From JADJVL01 sp039812765 (lineage in GTDB: Bacteria > Acidobacteriota > Holophagae > Holophagales > Holophagaceae): 64,000 bases of DNA. Each line of letters begins with the position of its first letter. Position 1 is the first letter of the stretch. Below are positions 42,698-51,583 of the stretch, one piece after another. The stretch is taken from the NCBI GenBank assembly GCA_039812765.1, contig JBDIBF010000003.1:26402-90401 (forward strand), read 5' to 3'. The position numbers and the translations under genes are program-made. A model generated the notes under the pieces. That model saw only the letters and a list, made by a program, of their open reading frames with translations, was not told the DNA's origin and made no database searches.

Positions 42698-43606
42698 ATG
42701 TCCTCCGCAAACTCGTCGAAAGCCGTCTTGCTCGCCCTGCTCGCCAACGGAGGCATCGCCGTCTCCAAGTTCGTGGTCTTCGGCATCACGCGGTCCAGTT
42801 CCCTCCTGACCGAGGGCATCCACTCCACGGCGGACTGCATCAACCAGGTGCTGCTCTTCATCGGGATGCGCCAGGGGGCGAAGCCGGCGGACCCGAAGCA
42901 CCCCCTGGGGAAGGGCCAGGCGGCCTTCGTGGCCAGCTTCATGGTGGCGCTGCTGCTCTTCAGCGTGGGCGGGATCTATTCGGTGGTGGAGGGCCTCCAC
43001 AAGATCCGCCACCCGGAGGCGCCCCACGACCTGGGCTGGGCGGTGGGCCTGCTGCTCTTCGCCATCGGGCTCGAAGGTTATTCGATGGGGGGCGCGCTGC
43101 AGGCGGCCAAGGCGGAACGCGGGTCCATGCCCCTGCTCCGGTACCTGCGCCGCTCCAGCCGCACGGAGCTGGTCGTGGTGCTGGCCGAGGACTTCGCGGC
43201 CCTGGTAGGCCTGGTCCTCGCCCTGGCCGCGGTGCTCCTGGTGATGGCCACGGGCAATCCGGTGTGGGACGGCATCGGCAGCGTGTGCATCGGCGTCCTG
43301 CTCATCGGCGTGGCCTGGTTCGTGGGCGTGGAGGTGACCAGCCTGCTCCTCAACGAGGCGCCGCCCCTGGCCCTGCGCGCGGCGATCCGCGCGGCGGTGG
43401 ACGAGGATCCCGAGGTCGTCGCCTGCCTCAACCTCATCGCCGTCATCATCGGCGCCGAACAGCTCATGGTGAGCCTGCAGGTGAAGTTCAGGCCCCAGCC
43501 CAGCGGCGACGCCCTGGTGGACGCCATCAACGCCCTCGAGAAGCGGCTGCGGGAGCGGTTCCCGCAGATCCGGCACCTCTTCGTGGAGCCGGACCACGAG
43601 GCCTGA
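42698..43606 (+). CDS. cation diffusion facilitator family transporter
   Basis: 302 aa, six predicted membrane segments and a cytoplasmic C-terminal domain (about 215-302). The metal-binding residues occur as HSTAD in segment 2 and AEDF in segment 5. The long cytoplasmic loop with KAERGSMPLLRYLRRS resembles the ZnT9/SLC30A9-like bacterial subgroup. Metal specificity cannot be told from sequence. It begins 4 bp after folC. Confidence 0.88.
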   Translation: MSSANSSKAVLLALLANGGIAVSKFVVFGITRSSSLLTEGIHSTADCINQVLLFIGMRQGAKPADPKHPLGKGQAAFVASFMVALLLFSVGGIYSVVEGLHKIRHPEAPHDLGWAVGLLLFAIGLEGYSMGGALQAAKAERGSMPLLRYLRRSSRTELVVVLAEDFAALVGLVLALAAVLLVMATGNPVWDGIGSVCIGVLLIGVAWFVGVEVTSLLLNEAPPLALRAAIRAAVDEDPEVVACLNLIAVIIGAEQLMVSLQVKFRPQPSGDALVDAINALEKRLRERFPQIRHLFVEPDHEA

Positions 43607-43663
43607 GGCCGGCACAACCCTCGGCGGCGAAGCGGGGTCCATACCCTCCATCCGAGGCTGCCC

Positions 43664-45337
43664 ATGAAACTGCTCCTGCTTCCGGCCGCAGCCGCGGCCC
43701 TGATGGGGATGCTGCCCTTCCCCGCCGGGATGTCGGGGCCCCGGCCTGCCGCCGCGCCGGACATCGACGGCCGCCTGGAGCGGGCCTGGACCCAGGAGGG
43801 CCTGAAACCCGCGACCCTGTGCGACGACGCCACCTTCCTGCGACGGGCGAGCCTGGACATCACCGGACGGATCCCCGCCCCCGGCGAGGTGAAGGCTTTC
43901 CTGGCCGACCGGGATCCGGGGAAGCGCGCCAAGGCCGTGGACCGGCTCCTGGACAGTCCCGCCTATGCCGACTTCTGGACCGGCTATTGGGACCGGGTGC
44001 TGCTCGGCCGCGGGGTGCGGGCGAACCAGGTGGACCGGGGCGCCTTCGACGCGTGGCTGCGGGCGCGCTTCGCCGCCAATGCCCCCTGGGATGCCATGGT
44101 GCGCGACCTGGTCGCCGCGACGGGGCGCAGCAGCGCCGGCGACAGGCCGAAGGTCCGTCCGGGAGGGTTCACCCAGGTGGAGCCGGGTGCGACGGAGGCC
44201 GGCGTGAACGGGGCCGTGAACTGGACCCTCAAGTACCTCCGGTCGCCCCAGGACCTGGGCGGCGCGGCCGCGCGAACCTTTCTCGGCGTGCAGATCCAGT
44301 GCGCCCAGTGCCACGACCACAAGACGGAGCCCTGGAAAGCTGCGGACTTCAAGGCCTGGACCTCCAGCTTCGCCATGATCCGGGCGGTGCCGGTGGAGCG
44401 GGGCAGGACCCTGGCCCCCGGCCAGCTCCGGCGCTTCGATCTCGTGGAGACGCCGCGCATCGCCTTCGCGCCTCCGAAGGCCGAGGAGGCCCGCGCCTAC
44501 CTGGAGTCCCCGCCGAGGGCGCTGGACGGGACCCGGCTCCCCCAGGACGCCACCCGGCGCCGGGCCCTGACGGCCTGGATGACGGATCCGAAGAACCCAT
44601 GGTTCGCCCAGGCCCTCACCAACCGGCTCTGGGCCCACTTCCTGGGCCGGGGGTTCGTGGAGCCCTTCGATGACCTCCGGCCCTCGAACCCGCCGCGGAT
44701 GCCCGACCTTTTCCAGGCCCTGAGCGCGGACTTCGCGGACCACGGGTTCGACCTCAAGCACCTGATCCGCGTCATCACCGCGAGCCGGGCCTATCAGCGC
44801 GAGGCCGGCGGCGTCGAGGGCGACCGGGCGGACGCCCTGTGGTCCCGCCAGCACCTGAAGCCCCTGGCCCCGGAGGTGCTGCTGGACGCCCTGGTGGACG
44901 CCACCGGCCTGGGCCCCGTCTTCGAGCGGGTCGCCGGCGAGCGGCAGGACCGGATGAAGCAGAACCTCCTCCGACAGTTCGTGGTCCTCTTCGACGTGGA
45001 CGAGGACCGGGAGCAGGAGGACTTCCAGGGCACCATCTCCCAGGCCCTCATGCTCCTGAACGGCCGCATCACCCAGGACGGCACCCGGTCCATCCCTGGA
45101 ACGGCCGTGGAGCGGGCCCTCGGTCTTCCCGACGACCGGTCCCGCATCGAGGCGCTCTACCTCCGCGCCCTCGGCCGCCCGCCGCGGCCGGAAGAGATGG
45201 CGCGATGGATGGCCTTCCTGGCCGCGAAGCGTCCTGCGCCGGGCCCCGCGGGAGGGGCGCCGGAGCCCAGGGCCCAGGCCCTGGGCGACCTCCTCTGGTG
45301 CCTGCTCAACACTTCAGAATTCTCCTTCAACCACTGA
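43664..45337 (+). CDS. DUF1549/DUF1553 family secreted protein
   Basis: 557 aa. A signal peptide (MKLLLLPAAAAALMGMLPF) is followed by the DUF1549 region (FLRRASLDITGRIPAPGEV, YADFWTGYWDRVLLGRG), a CAQCHDH motif reminiscent of heme-binding CxxCH (about 205-211), and the DUF1553 region (NPWFAQALTNRLWAHFLGRG, HLIRVITASRAYQRE). Such proteins are abundant in planctomycetes and acidobacteria and are nearly always followed by DUF1501, as here (7 bp). Biochemical function is not established. Confidence 0.88.
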   Translation: MKLLLLPAAAAALMGMLPFPAGMSGPRPAAAPDIDGRLERAWTQEGLKPATLCDDATFLRRASLDITGRIPAPGEVKAFLADRDPGKRAKAVDRLLDSPAYADFWTGYWDRVLLGRGVRANQVDRGAFDAWLRARFAANAPWDAMVRDLVAATGRSSAGDRPKVRPGGFTQVEPGATEAGVNGAVNWTLKYLRSPQDLGGAAARTFLGVQIQCAQCHDHKTEPWKAADFKAWTSSFAMIRAVPVERGRTLAPGQLRRFDLVETPRIAFAPPKAEEARAYLESPPRALDGTRLPQDATRRRALTAWMTDPKNPWFAQALTNRLWAHFLGRGFVEPFDDLRPSNPPRMPDLFQALSADFADHGFDLKHLIRVITASRAYQREAGGVEGDRADALWSRQHLKPLAPEVLLDALVDATGLGPVFERVAGERQDRMKQNLLRQFVVLFDVDEDREQEDFQGTISQALMLLNGRITQDGTRSIPGTAVERALGLPDDRSRIEALYLRALGRPPRPEEMARWMAFLAAKRPAPGPAGGAPEPRAQALGDLLWCLLNTSEFSFNH

Positions 45338-45344
45338 GGACGGC

Positions 45345-46625
45345 ATGGCCACGCGACGCGACTTCCTGCACCTCTCCCTGGGTGGCCTGCTGGGGGCGGT
45401 GATGTCCGCCCGCCTGCCCGCGCATGCCCGCGCCTGGCCCCTGCCGGACCAGCCGACGGGCGGCCCCGGGCCGACGGGTCCCGCTGCCAAATCCTGTATC
45501 CTGCTGTGGATGAACGGCGGCCCCAGCCACGTGGACACCTGGGATCCCAAGCCCGGCACGGTGGAGGGCGGGCCCTTCAAGGCCATCCCCACGCGGATCC
45601 CCGGGGTCTCGATCTGCGAGCACCTGCCCCGGTTGGCCGAGGCCGCCGACAAGCTCTGCATCGTCCGCAGCCTCGGCACGCGGGAGGGCAACCACGACCG
45701 GGCCCGGCACCTGGTGCACACGGGCTACGCCCCGTCCCCGACCGTGGCGCATCCCTCCCTGGGAGCCTGGGTCAGCGAGGAGCTGGGCCGGCCCGACGCG
45801 GACCTGCCAGCCTACGTGGCGATCAACGGCGCCGGCGCCCCGGCGGGATTCCTGGGGGTGCAGCACGGTCCCTTCAGGGTTCAGGATCCGGCGAAGCCGC
45901 CCCAGAACGTGGCCCCGGCGGCGGGGGTGGACCCCGAGCGCTTCCGTCTTCGCCAGGAGGCCCTGGCCCACCTCGAGGCGGACTTCGCGGCCCGCACGGC
46001 GGACGGCCTGGTGAAGGGCCGGATGCAGGTCTACGACAAGGCCCGGCGCCTGATGGCCTCGGGCCGCCTCGACGCCTTCGACCTCGGCCAGGAGAGCGAG
46101 GCCACCCGTGTCCGCTACGGGCGGACCACCTTCGGGGAAGGTTGCCTGCTGGCCCGCCGCCTGGTGGAGGCGGGCGTGCCCTTCGTCGAGGTGGGCCTCG
46201 ACGGATGGGACACGCACAAGGACGGCTTCACCCGGGAGGCGGCGCTCATGGCCTCCCTGGACGCGGGGTTCGGCGCCCTCCTGATGGACCTCGCGGAGCG
46301 GGGTCGCCTCCAGGACACGCTGGTGCTCTGCCTGGGGGAGTTCGGCCGCACCCCCGCCATTAACGCCGACGAGGGGCGGGACCACCATCCCCAGGCCTGG
46401 AGCGCCGTCCTGGCCGGGGCAGGGATCCGCACGGGCCAGGCCTGGGGCGCCACGGATCGCACTGGGGAGGCGGTGGTGGACCGTCCCGTCCGCATCGAGG
46501 ACTTTTTCGCGACCCTCGCCACGGTCCTCGGGCTGGACGCCACCCGCCAGTTCGCGACCCCCCTGGGCCGGCCCCTGACCATCGTGAACAAGGGCGTGCC
46601 CGTGGCCGGGCTGCTGAGGGCCTGA
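45345..46625 (+). CDS. DUF1501 family protein with Tat-type signal
   Basis: 426 aa sulfatase/alkaline phosphatase-superfamily-like protein of unknown activity. The N-terminus MATRRDFLHLSLGGLLGAV carries a twin-arginine signal. Conserved blocks are ILLWMNGGPSHVDTWDPKPG, GNHDRARHLVHTGY, GWDTHKDGF and LCLGEFGRTP, with DEGRDHHPQAWS late in the protein. It is paired with the DUF1549/1553 gene and presumably acts with it in the periplasm. Confidence 0.9.
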   Translation: MATRRDFLHLSLGGLLGAVMSARLPAHARAWPLPDQPTGGPGPTGPAAKSCILLWMNGGPSHVDTWDPKPGTVEGGPFKAIPTRIPGVSICEHLPRLAEAADKLCIVRSLGTREGNHDRARHLVHTGYAPSPTVAHPSLGAWVSEELGRPDADLPAYVAINGAGAPAGFLGVQHGPFRVQDPAKPPQNVAPAAGVDPERFRLRQEALAHLEADFAARTADGLVKGRMQVYDKARRLMASGRLDAFDLGQESEATRVRYGRTTFGEGCLLARRLVEAGVPFVEVGLDGWDTHKDGFTREAALMASLDAGFGALLMDLAERGRLQDTLVLCLGEFGRTPAINADEGRDHHPQAWSAVLAGAGIRTGQAWGATDRTGEAVVDRPVRIEDFFATLATVLGLDATRQFATPLGRPLTIVNKGVPVAGLLRA

Positions 46626-46649
46626 GACCGGTGGGCGCCTGGGGAGGGC

Positions 46650-47051
46650 CTAATCCCCCTCCTGGATCCACCGGAAGGCCTTCCCCGTCCACACGATCCG
46701 GGCGCTGGCCTTCTCGGACCACTCCCACACCATGGCGTCGCGCTTGGCCTTGCCCTTGGCGGGGCGCACGGACCACACGTCGAAGTCGTGGTCGCGGAAG
46801 TGGTTGAAGTCCGAGGCAGCGCCCAGGAGGACGGGCGGCTTGCCCGATCCCCAGAGCACGAGGACCCCCCGGTCCTTGCCGCTTGCCAGCTTCACGGCCA
46901 CGGCGCGGTCGGGCTTGCCGTCGCCGTCGAAGTCGCTCGTGAGGTCGGCGAGCGTCTGATCGGCGCGTCGGACGAGCTTCTTCGCGGCCAGGGCGGCGTC
47001 CACCGCGGGATCGGGGACCTGGAGGAGGATCGCGAGCAGGAAGGCGGACAT
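46650..47051 (-). CDS. small secreted FG-GAP/EF-hand-like protein
   Basis: 133 aa of unknown function. A short hydrophobic N-terminus (MSAFLLAILLQVPDP) may be a signal peptide or anchor. TSDFDGDGKPDRAVAVKL matches the calcium-binding loop (DxDxDG) of FG-GAP/dockerin-like repeats, followed by beta strands ending in ARIVWTGKAFRWI. The ATG at 47051 has GGAG upstream. It is convergent with DUF1501 and lies behind the S37 peptidase gene. Confidence 0.7.
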   Translation of the reverse strand: MSAFLLAILLQVPDPAVDAALAAKKLVRRADQTLADLTSDFDGDGKPDRAVAVKLASGKDRGVLVLWGSGKPPVLLGAASDFNHFRDHDFDVWSVRPAKGKAKRDAMVWEWSEKASARIVWTGKAFRWIQEGD

Positions 47052-47074
47052 GGGCGCTCCGGGGAGGGGGGAAC

Positions 47075-48541
47075 CTAGCGCAGGGGGCGGCGCAGGACAA
47101 AGGTCTCCGTGAAGTCGGGTTCACCGGGCCGAGCAGGGGCGAGGGGCGAGGGCGTCTGGGGAACCACCGGAGCCCCCAGCCACTGGCCGAGCAGGGCGTA
47201 GGCCTCCTGGGCATCGGCGGCGCCGAGGGAGGAGAGCTTCGAGCCGTGGTTGCCGAGGGGGGCGACGTACTTGCGCACGCCCCGGGAGACCGCGGCCGGT
47301 GGCACGTCCAGGGCCCCGGCGGTCCAGGGGTCGTTCTGGCCGTAGACGAGGATCACGCGCTGGGCGGAGGTGTTCATCCAGGCCTGCACCCCCTGCATGG
47401 CCGCGGCATTGTCGTAGGCCTTGGAAGCTCCGGTGGGCGGGTAGACCGCCGGCAGGTCCTGGCCGGGGTAGAGGAGCTTCCCCGTAAGGTGGCTCTCCTT
47501 GTTGGCGGGATAGCCGAGCTGGCTCGCGCACTGCTGGTAGTAGGCCTGGTAGTAGGCCAGGGTGTCGTCGGACCAGGTGTCGACGACGCCGAGGTTCACC
47601 TGGTCGAGGTAGTCGTAGAGCTGCTGGGCCGTGGCGGTGGCGGGCGGGACCCGCGCCGCGAGCGAGGCATTGCTGTACTGCCAGAGGATGAAGGGGGACT
47701 CGAGGACCGCGAACTCCAGGGTGCGGTCGGCCCCCAGGAAGCTGAAGGCGGCGCCCCGCCGGGCCGCGTCGGCCTGCAGGAGGGCGACGAGCTCGGCGCG
47801 CCGGTCCAGGCAGGCGGCCTGCCAGGCCTCGAGGGCCAGCCGGGTGGCGGTGCTGTCCCGGGCATCGATGAAGGGCGGATACCGCGTATCACCGTTGGCC
47901 AGGTTGATGGGGGCGACGTAGGCGAGGGTGGCGTCCACGTCGTCGGGGTAGAAGCGCCGGTGGAAGAGGGCGGTCATGCCGCCCTTGCTGCCCCCGGTGT
48001 TCAGCCATTTCCCGCTGAAGAGCGGCTTGAGGGCGGCCACCACCGCGTGCTCGTCCGCCGCGGCCTGTTCGATGCTGAGCTTGGACCAGTCGAGGGTGGC
48101 GGGCGTGGAGGTGTTGAAGAAGCGGTGCTCCATCGTGATCTGGTTCGCCGCGAGGATGCGCGTGGGTTCGCCCTGGCTGGGCGAGGTCCCGATGCCGTAG
48201 CCGGTGGTGGCCAGCACCACGGGTGCCGTCCGGGAGCGGTAGAGCAGGGTCAGGAACTGGGAGAAGGCGGGCCCCCCGGGGACGTTGTGGTCCACGGGCT
48301 GGGCGAGGCGGAAGCGGAAGAAGCGGGTGCCGCTGATGGTGCTGGCGGCCTCGGCGACGTCGCTGATCCCCGGCGCGGCCTGCAGGGACACCAGGATGTC
48401 CGGCAGCGGCCCGGGCGTCTGGGTGGACCCGTCGGCGCCGTGGCCGCCCCCGCCGCAGCCGGGGAGCAGCGCGAGGGCGAAGGCGAGGAAGGCGCGGACG
48501 AAGACCGTGCGGCCGAGGGGCGGGAATCGCGGAAGGGCCAC
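47075..48541 (-). CDS. S37-family secreted prolyl tripeptidyl peptidase-like lipoprotein
   Basis: 488 aa. A lipoprotein signal ends in LALLPGCGGGG. The core has FRFRLAQPVDHNVPGG, MEHRFFNTSTPATLDWSKL and LNTGGSKGGMTALFHRRFYP, whose Ser is the expected nucleophile of family S37 (PS-10) peptidases; a late VAPLGNHGSKLSSL may supply the His. The chosen start is the GTG at 48541, one base after the stop of the Mur-ligase fusion. Likely releases short peptides from N-termini at the cell surface. Confidence 0.82.
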   Translation of the reverse strand: MALPRFPPLGRTVFVRAFLAFALALLPGCGGGGHGADGSTQTPGPLPDILVSLQAAPGISDVAEAASTISGTRFFRFRLAQPVDHNVPGGPAFSQFLTLLYRSRTAPVVLATTGYGIGTSPSQGEPTRILAANQITMEHRFFNTSTPATLDWSKLSIEQAAADEHAVVAALKPLFSGKWLNTGGSKGGMTALFHRRFYPDDVDATLAYVAPINLANGDTRYPPFIDARDSTATRLALEAWQAACLDRRAELVALLQADAARRGAAFSFLGADRTLEFAVLESPFILWQYSNASLAARVPPATATAQQLYDYLDQVNLGVVDTWSDDTLAYYQAYYQQCASQLGYPANKESHLTGKLLYPGQDLPAVYPPTGASKAYDNAAAMQGVQAWMNTSAQRVILVYGQNDPWTAGALDVPPAAVSRGVRKYVAPLGNHGSKLSSLGAADAQEAYALLGQWLGAPVVPQTPSPLAPARPGEPDFTETFVLRRPLR

Positions 48542-48542
48542 G

Positions 48543-50480
48543 TCAGGCTCCGGGGGGCAGGGCGTCCAGGATACGCCGGGCGAGGCCGGTGAGGCTGGGA
48601 TCCCGGGCACCCATGACCAGGACGAGGTCGCCAGGGCGGGCGACTCCGGCGACCTCGGCGACGAGGCGGTCGCGGTCCGGCAGGAACCCGGCGGCACCCC
48701 CCAGGCCGTTCACGTCCCGGGCCAGGTCGGCGCTCGAGACGTCCCGCACCACCGTGCCGCCGGCGTAGTGGGCTTCCAGCAGCCAGAGCCGGTCCTGGGG
48801 CCGGAGCTCTTCCGCGAACATGGCGGCCAGCTCGGCTCGGAGGAAGCGCAGGGGTCCAAAGCCGTGGGGCTGGAAGACCGCGAGGATCCGCGCCGACCGC
48901 AGCCGCGCCGTTTGCAGGCTGGCGGCGATCTTGGCCGGGTTGTGGCCGAAGTCGTCCACCACGGTGACGCCCTGGCGCGTGCCCAGCACCTGGAAGCGGC
49001 GGCCCACCCCCTGGAAGGCGCGGAGCGGCGCGGCGAGGGCTTCGAACCGCAGGCCTAGCGCCTTCGCCACGGCCAGGGCGGCGAGGGCGTTCTCGACGTT
49101 GTGGCGGCCGGGCACGCCCAGGTCGAAGGCCACGCCGTCCACGGAGAAGCGGGAGCCTTCCGGTCCGAGGTCCATGTCCGCGGCGCGCAGGTCGGCGCCC
49201 GGGCCGAAGCCGAAGACCATGGCGGGCCGCAGGCCGGCGAGGTCATCGGCCTCGCCGACGATGAGGGCCTCGCGGACATTCCGCTGAAAGGCGCGGAACA
49301 TCTCCAGGACCATCGCCTCCTCCTTGTGGTCCTTCTGGAGGTTGAGCACCGCGCCGATCGCGGGGTGGTAGCGCACCACGGTGCCGTCGCTCTCGTCCGC
49401 CTCGATCACCAGCAGGTCCGAGGATCCCGCCCAGGCGTTGCCCCAGAGGCCTTCGGTCTGGAGCGCCCGCAGGTCGCCGCCGGTGATGACGGAGGGGTCG
49501 AGGCCCGCGCCCCGCAGCAGCTCGAAGACCATGGCCGTGGTGGTGCTCTTGCCGCTGGTGCCGGTGACGGCGATCGTGCGGTGCGAGGCCACCAGGTGGG
49601 CCAGCAGCTCCGAGCGGTGGAGGATGGGCACGCCCAGGCGCTTCGCGGCGGCCACGTCCGGCACGGTGTCCTCGACGGCGGTGGAGACCACCAGGGCCGC
49701 GCAGTCGTCCTCGAGGCCGGAACCGTCCTGGGAGTGGATGCCGATTCCGAGGGCCTCGAGCTTCGACCGGGCCTCGCCCTGCTGGCCGCGGTCGAAGGCC
49801 CGGTCGCTGCCCGACGCCCGGCCACCCTTCATCGCCACGAACTGGGCCAGGGCGCTTATGCCGCTCCCCGCCACGCCGGCGAAGTGGAGGCGGCCGAGGC
49901 CCAGGCCGGGCAGGTCCTCCGCGGCGATGAGGACCGGGTCGTCTTCGGCCACGACGTCGAAGAGGTCCACGACGTCGGCGTTGGACAGGCGCACGCAGCC
50001 GTGGGAGACCGGGCGCCCCAGGTCCGGCTCCTGGTTCGTCCCGTGCAGGTAGATGAAGCGCTCGAGGCTGTCCACGCCGGGGCCCTGGTTGTGGCCGGGC
50101 TCGAGGCCCTCCAGGGTGAGCACCCGGGTGAGGATGAGGTCCTCGTCCGTGGGTTCGCCCCGCCACACCTCGCCCGTCGCTTCCCGGGCCCGGAACACCG
50201 TGCCGGGCCCGGCGTCCTCCCCGATACGCCGGGCGATGCGGTGCCAGCCGGTGGGGGTCTTGAAGGAGTTCTCCTCGCAGCCCAGGCCGTTGGCGGCGGT
50301 GGAGACAGGATGGACGGCCGCGAGGGCGCCATCCAGCAGCAGGCCGAGGCGCTGGCGGAAGGGGTCCACGACCACCAGGCGCGGAGGAAGCTCCCGGGAA
50401 GGCGAGCCCCTCCGTCGGACACCGTCCAGGGCCAGGGCGCGGAAGCGCGCCGGGAGGACGGGATCGAAGGGCCCGTTCAT
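48543..50480 (-). CDS. fusion of YkuD L,D-transpeptidase/carboxypeptidase domain with a MurC-like ligase
   Basis: 645 aa with two domains. Residues 30-190 are a YkuD domain: the conserved His146 in FIYLHGTNQE and the catalytic Cys162 in SHGCVRLSNADVVDLF. Residues 196-645 are a Mur ligase closest to MurC: LHFAGVAGSGISALAQFVA, the P-loop TGTSGKSTTTAMVF, VIEADESDGTVVRYHP, PGRHNVENALAALAVA, FQGVGRRFQ, VDDFGHNPAKI and VFQPHGFGPLRF. The P-loop has Ser where MurC usually has His. There is no signal peptide, so the YkuD domain is probably cytoplasmic, unlike ordinary L,D-transpeptidases. It overlaps yjbQ by 4 bp. Probable role: trimming and re-ligating recycled muropeptides (inference). Confidence 0.88.
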   Translation of the reverse strand: MNGPFDPVLPARFRALALDGVRRRGSPSRELPPRLVVVDPFRQRLGLLLDGALAAVHPVSTAANGLGCEENSFKTPTGWHRIARRIGEDAGPGTVFRAREATGEVWRGEPTDEDLILTRVLTLEGLEPGHNQGPGVDSLERFIYLHGTNQEPDLGRPVSHGCVRLSNADVVDLFDVVAEDDPVLIAAEDLPGLGLGRLHFAGVAGSGISALAQFVAMKGGRASGSDRAFDRGQQGEARSKLEALGIGIHSQDGSGLEDDCAALVVSTAVEDTVPDVAAAKRLGVPILHRSELLAHLVASHRTIAVTGTSGKSTTTAMVFELLRGAGLDPSVITGGDLRALQTEGLWGNAWAGSSDLLVIEADESDGTVVRYHPAIGAVLNLQKDHKEEAMVLEMFRAFQRNVREALIVGEADDLAGLRPAMVFGFGPGADLRAADMDLGPEGSRFSVDGVAFDLGVPGRHNVENALAALAVAKALGLRFEALAAPLRAFQGVGRRFQVLGTRQGVTVVDDFGHNPAKIAASLQTARLRSARILAVFQPHGFGPLRFLRAELAAMFAEELRPQDRLWLLEAHYAGGTVVRDVSSADLARDVNGLGGAAGFLPDRDRLVAEVAGVARPGDLVLVMGARDPSLTGLARRILDALPPGA

Positions 50481-50911
50481 TCGCCGATGATCTTGATCAG
50501 CACGCGCTTGTCCCGCTTGCCGTCGAACTCGCCATAGAAGATGGCCTCCCAGGGCCCGAGGTCGAGCCGGCCGTTCGTGATGGCCACCACCACCTCGCGG
50601 CCCATGATCTGGCGCTTGTGGTGGGCGTCGCCGTTCTCCTCGCCGGTGCGGTTGTGGAGGTAGCCCCCGCGGCTGGGCTCGTCGCCGGAGTTGAAAGGGG
50701 CGAGCTTCTCGAGCCAGCGCAGGTAGTCGGCGTGCAGGCCGGGCTCGTCGTCGTTGATGAAGACCGAGCTGGTGATGTGCATGGAGTTCACCAGGCAGAA
50801 GCCCTCCTGCACGCCGCTCTCGCGCACCGCGTCCTGGACCTCGGGCGTCAGGAGGACGAAACCCGTGCGCTCCGGGAGGTGGATGGTGAGAGTCTTGCGG
50901 TGGGATTTCAT
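50477..50911 (-). CDS. yjbQ: YjbQ family protein (UPF0047)
   Basis: 144 aa, small beta-rich cytoplasmic protein. Conserved family stretches are GFCLVNSMHITSSVFINDDE, DAHHKRQIMGREVVVAITNG and LGPWEAIFYGEFDG. Some homologues have weak thiamin phosphate synthase activity in complementation tests; the physiological role is unsettled. The ATG at 50911 and the stop each overlap their neighbours by 4 bp, placing it in an operon of DUF4337-yjbQ-fusion-S37. Confidence 0.9.
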   Translation of the reverse strand: MKSHRKTLTIHLPERTGFVLLTPEVQDAVRESGVQEGFCLVNSMHITSSVFINDDEPGLHADYLRWLEKLAPFNSGDEPSRGGYLHNRTGEENGDAHHKRQIMGREVVVAITNGRLDLGPWEAIFYGEFDGKRDKRVLIKIIGE

Positions 50912-51510
50912 CCGAGCACCTTGGCCATCAGGTCCGAGTGGAGCCGCCAGTGGAGGAAGCCGGCGAGCCCGTACAGAATCCCGAGCACGGCGAACCCGCA
51001 GGCCAGGGTGAAGAGCCAGCGCTTCTTCGTCAGGGCCGTGACGCCGGCCAGGGCGATGCCCACGCTGAGGCAGGCCTCCGCCAGGTCGAACTGGTCGTCG
51101 TGGACGTTCAGGTCGTCGTAGTCCTTCTGGGCCTTCTCGGCCTCCTGGCGGATCTGCTCCTTCTCCTGCTCGTACTTTTTCGCCTGGTCCTGGAGCTTGG
51201 CGATGCGCGCCGCGACGTCCGCACGGGAGGGGGCGGTGGCCCCCGGGGCCAGATCCAGCTGGGCTTGGAGCATCTCGGCGCTGTTCTCCGCCAGGTGCTG
51301 TTTGGTGCCCTTGGCCTGGTAGTAGGCCCACTGGTCGACCGAGCGGGCCTGGGCCTGCTGCATGGCCTGCACCACGTTGCCGTCCTTCACGTTGCACAGC
51401 GCCATGAAGGTGGCCGCCACCGCCACGAAGAGGGCCACGAAGCCGTTCAGGCGGTTGTCGGAAGCGTGCTCTTGAACTTCGTCCTGGATCTTGTCCAACC
51501 CTTCCGCCAC
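50908..51510 (-). CDS. DUF4337 family membrane protein
   Basis: 200 aa. One membrane segment (NGFVALFVAVAATFMALCNV, about 21-40), a coiled-coil middle (AARIAKLQDQAKKYEQEKEQ to QKDYDDLNV) and two C-terminal membrane segments (LSVGIALAGVTAL, FTLACGFAVLGILYGLAGFL). The GTG at 51510 has GGAGG upstream, the best start; longer forms lack a good site. It is divergent from the next plus-strand gene. Function unknown. Confidence 0.78.
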   Translation of the reverse strand: MAEGLDKIQDEVQEHASDNRLNGFVALFVAVAATFMALCNVKDGNVVQAMQQAQARSVDQWAYYQAKGTKQHLAENSAEMLQAQLDLAPGATAPSRADVAARIAKLQDQAKKYEQEKEQIRQEAEKAQKDYDDLNVHDDQFDLAEACLSVGIALAGVTALTKKRWLFTLACGFAVLGILYGLAGFLHWRLHSDLMAKVLG

Positions 51511-51583
51511 GGGTTCGCCCTCCGCGCCCGACCGCGGCGCGGGTCTATCATCTCGGAAACCTCCGCTTCGACGCAGGAGTCCC

